From the NCBI GenBank assembly GCA_002021875.1, contig CP018627.1:620001-684000 (forward strand): 64,000 nucleotides of DNA, read 5' to 3'. Both the position numbers and the translations under genes were made by a program. This stretch comes from Streptomyces hygroscopicus (GTDB lineage Bacteria; Actinomycetota; Actinomycetes; Streptomycetales; Streptomycetaceae). Within the stretch, counting starts at the first letter, position 1; every line of letters begins with the position of its first letter. Below are positions 59,821 through 64,000 of this stretch, piece after piece. Under the pieces are notes generated by a model. That model did no database searches and was not told the origin of the DNA. It saw nothing but the letters and a program-made list of their open reading frames with translations.

Positions 59821-60801
59821 ATGGGTGATGAACAGCGGGTACGGCAGGACGGGGAGCGGTGGGCGGCGGTGGAGGAGCGCGTCCGCCGGGGCTGGGGGCT
59901 CCAACTGCCGGAGTCCTTCCTGCGGTTCTTTGTCTTCCTCCAGGGGCTTGGCGTGGCCGAGCGGCGGGTGCTCGCGGACATGGACGTGGCGCCGGTCGGT
60001 ATCTCCGATCTGTTCGACGACCCCGGGCTGTCCGCCCGGCCGGGGATCGACGCACGGGCGCACGGACGCTACTACCGCGATCCGCCGGAGTTCCTGACCT
60101 TTCTGCACGGCGGGTCGGACGGGCTGCACTACGGACTGTGGTCCGACGACGGATCGAGCTGCGACACGGTCGCCTCCTACTACACCCATGACGGCGGCGA
60201 CATCGACACCAGCGCGCAGACGCCGCTGGAGGCGATACGTGTGCTGATCGAACGCCACTGGCGCGACCTCGCCGACGACGACGGGGACGCGGACCAAATG
60301 GCCGCTCGGCGGCACGGGCTGGAGCTGTTGCGCGAGGCGCTCACCAGGCTGAAGACCGGCGACCGCGATGAGACCGGCGCCTTGTATGTGCGCGCCTACG
60401 ACGCCGTGGCCACGCCCGCCGACCCCGCGCGGGTCGCCACCGTGGATGGTGCCGGTGCGCTCGTGACCGGCGAGACCTCACCGGAGCGGCCGGTGCACCG
60501 CGGGCCCGGTGCCCACCGGTTCGCCCAGACCCTGTATCCCCTGCTCGACGACCCCGCGGGCGTAGCCAGGCTCGCGGAGGACGCCCGGCGGCGCCTCGCG
60601 CACGGGGATCCGGCAGAAGCGCTGGCGCTGGGCCGTGATCTGCACTGGGCGTCGGCCGGTGACCCCGCCAGGGAGGCGCTGGCGAATGAGCTGCTCGTCG
60701 GCGCCTACCAGGCGCTGGGCCGGTCTTCCCTCGCGGGGATCGCCCAAGCCCATCACGACCACCGCGACCTGCCCGACGTCATCGTCCTCGGCCCTCGCTA
60801 G
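59821..60801 (+). CDS. DUF2228 / ADP-ribosylation-family-annotated protein
   Basis: A 326-residue protein. The region 'WGLQLPESFLRFFVFLQGLGVAERRVLADMDVAPVGISDLFDDPGL' and 'YYRDPPEFLTFLHGGSDGLHYGLWSDDGSSCDTVASYYTHDGGDIDTSAQTPLEAIRVLIERHW' resembles SMI1/KNR4-like immunity domains and proteins commonly annotated 'ADP-ribosylation family'. The C-terminal half is helical, ending 'ALGRSSLAGIAQAHHDHRDLPDVIVLG'. No NAD-binding motif can be confirmed. ATG 59821 has GAGGAA eight bases upstream; ATG 59803 directly follows the tandem repeat. Confidence 0.68.
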   Translation: MGDEQRVRQDGERWAAVEERVRRGWGLQLPESFLRFFVFLQGLGVAERRVLADMDVAPVGISDLFDDPGLSARPGIDARAHGRYYRDPPEFLTFLHGGSDGLHYGLWSDDGSSCDTVASYYTHDGGDIDTSAQTPLEAIRVLIERHWRDLADDDGDADQMAARRHGLELLREALTRLKTGDRDETGALYVRAYDAVATPADPARVATVDGAGALVTGETSPERPVHRGPGAHRFAQTLYPLLDDPAGVARLAEDARRRLAHGDPAEALALGRDLHWASAGDPAREALANELLVGAYQALGRSSLAGIAQAHHDHRDLPDVIVLGPR

Positions 60802-60904
60802 CACCGGCCCACGCAGGCCTTCACCCCGCCTCCACGGGGCCGGGAGCGCCATGTCCGATTTCCGCCAGCGCGCTTCCCCTGCCAGGGCGCACAGTGGAGG
60901 TGTG

Positions 60905-62398
60905 ATGAGCGACGACAGCAGGTACGAGGCGGTGTGCAGCCGCGACGCACGATTCGACGGCGAGTTCTTCTTCGGTGTCGCCACGACGGGGATCTACTGT
61001 CGGCCGAGCTGCCCCGCGACCACGCCCCGGCGCAAGAACGTCCGGTTCTTCCCGACCTCGGCCGCCGCGCAGGGCGCGGGGTTCCGGGCCTGCCGCCGCT
61101 GCCGGCCGGACGCCGTGCCCGGCTCCGCCGACTGGAACGCGCGGGCGGACGCCGTCGGCCGCGCCATGCGGATGATCGGGGACGGAGTGGTGGACCGGGA
61201 GGGAGTGGCCGGGCTCGCGGCGCGGCTCGGCTACAGCGCCCGGCAGGTGCAGCGGCAACTGACCGCCGAGCTCGGCGCCGGGCCGGTCGCGCTCGCCCGC
61301 GCGCAGCGCGCCCACACCGCGCGGATCCTGCTGCAGACCACCGCCCTGCGGGCCTCGGAGATCGCGTTCGCGGCCGGGTTCTCCAGCGTCCGGCAGTTCA
61401 ATGACACGCTGCGCGAGATATACGCCGCCACCCCCACCGAGCTGCGTGCCGCCCGGCCCGCGAAGTCCTCCCTGTCCGGGCCCGCGGTGGCCACCGGCGG
61501 GGTGCTGGGGACGAACGGCGGGACGGCCGGGGTGCCGCTGCGGCTCGCCTACCGCGGTCCGTACGACACCACGCAGGTCTTCGACTATCTCGCCCGGCGC
61601 GCCCTCACCGGCCTGGAGGAGATGGTGGGCACCCCAGGCGTCCGGACCTACCGCCGCACCCTGCGGCTGCCGCACGCCTGCGCCATCGTCGAGATCGACG
61701 AACGGCCCGGTGACGGCTGGCTGGAGTGCCGGCTGCGCCTGACCGAGCTGCGCGATCTGACCACCGCCATCCAGCGGATTCGGCGCCTGTTCGACCTGGA
61801 CGCCGATCCGTACGCGGTCGCCGAGCGCCTCGGCGCCAACGCCGCGCTCGCGCCCCTGGTGGGCGCACGGCCGGGACTGCGTTCCCCGGGCACCGCCGAC
61901 CCCCATGAACTCGCCGTGCGCGCCGTGCTCGGCCAGCAGGTCTCGGTGGCCGCCGGGCGCGTGCTGGGCGATGCGCTGGTCGCCGCGTACGGGAAACCGC
62001 TGGCGCGGCCCGACGGCGGGCTCACGCATCTCTTCCCGCGCGCGGAGGACCTGGCCAAGGCACCGCTCGCGGAGCTCGGCATGCCGGAGAGCCGACGCGC
62101 CACGCTGCGCACGCTCGCCACCGCGCTCGCGGACGGCACGGTGCGGCTGGACGCCGGCGCCGACCGCGACCGGACCGAGAAGGAACTCCTGGGGCTGCGT
62201 GGCATCGGTCCCTGGACGGCCGGCTACGTCCGGATGCGGGCACTGAGCGACCCCGATGTGCTGTTGGAGTCGGATGTCGCCGTACTGGCCGGGGCCCGCG
62301 GCGCCGGGGCGCATCTGGAGGACTCCGAGGGCTGGCGGCCCTGGCGCTCGTACGCCATGCACCACCTGTGGAACGCCCCGCGGGCCCGACCAGAGTGA
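60905..62398 (+). CDS. Ada-AraC-AlkA fusion: methylation-response regulator and 3-methyladenine glycosylase
   Basis: A 497-residue bifunctional DNA-repair protein. Residues 1-75: Ada N-terminal Zn domain ('CSRDARFDGEFFFGVATTGIYCRPSCPATTPRRKNVRFF...CRRCRPD', whose Cys38 accepts a methyl group from phosphotriesters). Residues about 85-180: AraC-type HTH ('ADAVGRAMRMIGDGVVDREGVAGLAARLGYSARQVQRQL'). Residues about 195-495: AlkA with the hairpin-helix-hairpin 'LLGLRGIGPWTAGYVRMRAL' and catalytic Asp in 'VLLESDVAVL'. Repairs alkylated bases and probably induces its own regulon on methylation. ATG 60905 follows GGAGG. Confidence 0.92.
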   Translation: MSDDSRYEAVCSRDARFDGEFFFGVATTGIYCRPSCPATTPRRKNVRFFPTSAAAQGAGFRACRRCRPDAVPGSADWNARADAVGRAMRMIGDGVVDREGVAGLAARLGYSARQVQRQLTAELGAGPVALARAQRAHTARILLQTTALRASEIAFAAGFSSVRQFNDTLREIYAATPTELRAARPAKSSLSGPAVATGGVLGTNGGTAGVPLRLAYRGPYDTTQVFDYLARRALTGLEEMVGTPGVRTYRRTLRLPHACAIVEIDERPGDGWLECRLRLTELRDLTTAIQRIRRLFDLDADPYAVAERLGANAALAPLVGARPGLRSPGTADPHELAVRAVLGQQVSVAAGRVLGDALVAAYGKPLARPDGGLTHLFPRAEDLAKAPLAELGMPESRRATLRTLATALADGTVRLDAGADRDRTEKELLGLRGIGPWTAGYVRMRALSDPDVLLESDVAVLAGARGAGAHLEDSEGWRPWRSYAMHHLWNAPRARPE

Positions 62399-62531
62399 GC
62401 GCCCCCGCGGAACCGCGCCCACCAAGTCGTCGGTGCGTCGGTGTGGGTGGTGGCGGCGGCGGTGACGCGTGCGCGGGGCAGGACGGGGGCACCGTAGCGC
62501 GCCGCGCCATCCGCCGCCCCGGTGCGGGGCC

Positions 62532-64000
62532 TCAGCCCACCGCCAGGTCGCGGACCCTGCGCAGCCCGGCGGTGACATCGGCGAGGGTCGCGCAGTCTCC
62601 CACCGCCGCCCCCGCGGGCAGGACGAGGTCCGTCGGGGGACGGCGGGCGGCGACGGCGTCGGCCAGGTCGGACAGCGCGGACCGCAGCCGGGCCGCGAGG
62701 GCGGGCTCGGGCTGCGGGGCGCCCTGATCGAGCCGTACGCCGCAGGCCGTGGCCGCGTCCACGATCTCCTCCAGTGCGAAGACCACCGGCGCCCATGCCG
62801 CCAGGTCCCGGCCGAACGGCGGGTGTTCGGCGCTTGCCACCTCCACCGCGCGGCGGGCGTCGGCGAGGGCGCGGTATGCCTCGCGGCGCAGCCGCAGCCG
62901 GGTGGCATACGGCGCTTCGGCGGTCAGCACCCGGTCCAGGTGGTCGCGGGTGGCGCGGACGGCGAGCGACAGCCGCACCGACACCTGGGCGCGCGGGCCG
63001 CCGAGCCCGGGCAGCGCCCCGGCGGCCAGCACCACACCGCAGGCCAGCAGCGTGTCGGTGAGCCGGGTGAACCCGGGGTCGGTGTCGCCGCCTAGGTAGA
63101 CGAGGGACAGCAGCAACGGTGTGAGCACGGCGGTCTGCAGGGCGAAGTGGCGTACGGAGACGGGGATCAGCGCGGAGCAGACCGCCGCGACGACGACCGG
63201 CCAGATGGCGGGGGCGCCCGCATCGAGGGGGGCGCCCGCATCCGGGCTGAACAGCGTGGCGAGCCCACCGAAGACGGCCACGCCCACAGCCGTGCCGAGG
63301 GCTCGGGAGAGGGCCCGGGAGACCAGCGGGCCCATGTCGGGCTTGACCAGGAAGGCGGCGGTGGCGGGGAGCCAGTACCAGTGCTCGCCCGGCAGTTGCT
63401 GGGCGAGCACGGTGCTGACGCCCACGCACAGCGCCACCCGGGCGGCGTACTCCCGGCCCGCCGGGCCGAGCGCGCGGCGCAGCCGCTGCCGGTGGCCGGG
63501 GACGACCGCGCCGACGGGGGGCGCCGGTTCGCCGTCGAAGACCCGGGCGGCGAGCAGCACGGCCCGGTGCATGGCCATGTTGCCCGCGGTGTCGGGTACG
63601 GGGGCGGGCAGCCGGCCCGGTGGCAGTCCGGTCCGCACCGAGCGAGCCAGTTGGGCGGGGGTGCGCGCGATGCGGTCGGGTACCGGTTCGCTCTCCCACA
63701 GGAGGGTCAGCACGCCCTCGCTGAGTGCTCCGGCCACCGCCAGCCGGTCGCGCAGCCGCCGCTCCTCCCCGTCGAGGCGGTGGAAGGGGAGCCGGTGGGC
63801 GTAGAGGGCTTCGTACGCGGCGTCGTAGGCGGCGGTCAGCCGGCGCCGGGCGGCCTGGCCGCCGTCGGTGCCGACCGCCGTCATCAGGTCGGCCAGGGCG
63901 TCGTATACGGCGGCCACCGTTTCCCGTTCATCGGAGGGCGCGGTCTGGCGTGCGGGGATGACGCGTGGCAGCAGCGCGGCCATCGCGATCACCCATACGG
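62532..64000 (-). CDS. FUSC-family membrane protein (incomplete at right edge)
   Basis: The frame is open to the window end with no clear start, so the 5' part is missing. About 490 residues are visible. Segments such as 'AARVALCVGVSTVLAQQLPGEHWYWLPATAAFLVKPDMGPLVSRALSRALGTAVGVAVFGGLATLF', 'AVCSALIPVSVRHFALQTAVLTPLLLSLVYLG' and a cytoplasmic helical C-terminus match the fusaric-acid-resistance/aromatic-acid-exporter family (FUSC). These proteins export aromatic carboxylates or are of unknown function. Visible 'WVIAMAALLPRVIP' at the edge is probably an internal helix. Confidence 0.82.
   Translation of the reverse strand, partial: VWVIAMAALLPRVIPARQTAPSDERETVAAVYDALADLMTAVGTDGGQAARRRLTAAYDAAYEALYAHRLPFHRLDGEERRLRDRLAVAGALSEGVLTLLWESEPVPDRIARTPAQLARSVRTGLPPGRLPAPVPDTAGNMAMHRAVLLAARVFDGEPAPPVGAVVPGHRQRLRRALGPAGREYAARVALCVGVSTVLAQQLPGEHWYWLPATAAFLVKPDMGPLVSRALSRALGTAVGVAVFGGLATLFSPDAGAPLDAGAPAIWPVVVAAVCSALIPVSVRHFALQTAVLTPLLLSLVYLGGDTDPGFTRLTDTLLACGVVLAAGALPGLGGPRAQVSVRLSLAVRATRDHLDRVLTAEAPYATRLRLRREAYRALADARRAVEVASAEHPPFGRDLAAWAPVVFALEEIVDAATACGVRLDQGAPQPEPALAARLRSALSDLADAVAARRPPTDLVLPAGAAVGDCATLADVTAGLRRVRDLAVG

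Overview
The window is about 72% GC, with strong codon-position bias, GTG/TTG starts, short intergenic gaps, leaderless-type promoters and a polyketide-type operon. It also carries an NsrR/flavohaemoglobin pair with the CX5CX5C cysteine pattern, an IdeR/DmdR-type iron box, F420- and mycothiol-type enzyme families and a TTA codon in a small gene. All of this points to a Streptomyces chromosome, probably an accessory-rich part of it. I recognised no rRNA, tRNA, CRISPR array or integrase.

Layout. 1-4.7 kb: the 5' end of a cysteine-desulfurase-like gene, an AI-2E family permease, a nitric oxide module (nsrR, hmp, each with a matching putative NsrR box) and a PPM/LCMT-type methyltransferase. 4.8-10.5 kb: an O-methyltransferase, a secreted parallel beta-helix protein with a near-consensus leaderless promoter, a MerR regulator with a MerR-type long-spacer promoter, an F420-type oxidoreductase and a YiaA/B membrane protein separated by a long palindrome. 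10.5-18.2 kb: a seven-gene catabolic operon (divergent PxpA, PxpB and PxpC homologues, MHS transporter, SDR, aminotransferase, RraA/HMG-aldolase-family protein) with a divergent LysR regulator. 18.4-22.2 kb: a cyclitol/sugar locus (LacI regulator, broken sugar porter, Gfo/Idh/MocA dehydrogenase, IolE/IolH-like isomerase).

22.4-26 kb is a decayed stretch with an acyl-CoA dehydrogenase remnant, a frameshifted TetR gene and an orphan Clp C-terminus. Intact among them are a haem-oxygenase-like iron enzyme and a DUF6480-type membrane protein. 26-29.8 kb encodes a three-subunit molybdenum aldehyde oxidoreductase of the PaoABC/YagTSR type. 29.9-41.8 kb is the main biosynthetic feature, a compact minus-strand operon. 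It encodes an AT-ACP protein, a 2106-residue megasynthase with a fused FabI/FabL-type enoyl reductase followed by KS, KS-like/chain-length-factor, KR and DH regions, a KAS III-like protein with Ser in place of Cys, a P450, a Rieske oxygenase and a discrete ACP. The order and domain types are reminiscent of PUFA/hglE-type synthases, but I know no characterised system with this architecture. A gene-poor 1 kb region lies upstream of it.

42.8-54 kb: a small TTA-containing gene, an EmrB-type MFS pump, a nucleotidyltransferase, an alcohol dehydrogenase, a TetR regulator, a second P450 with a perfect 11-bp inverted repeat upstream, a coiled-coil/winged-helix-like protein, a squalene/phytoene synthase family gene, a decayed siderophore-permease locus that keeps its iron box, and a TetR/oxidoreductase pair sharing a palindrome. 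54-64 kb: a mycothiol-dependent-isomerase-like protein, RNase HI with a C-terminal Cys-rich tail, a secreted endonuclease I, a DJ-1/PfpI protein, a lipoprotein, a folD pseudogene, a VOC protein, a DUF2228/ADP-ribosylation-family protein, an Ada-AraC-AlkA fusion and a FUSC-type membrane protein cut by the right edge.

At least seven genes are broken by single-base frameshifts or internal deletions, which suggests relaxed selection across the region (or, for the single-base cases, possible assembly errors).
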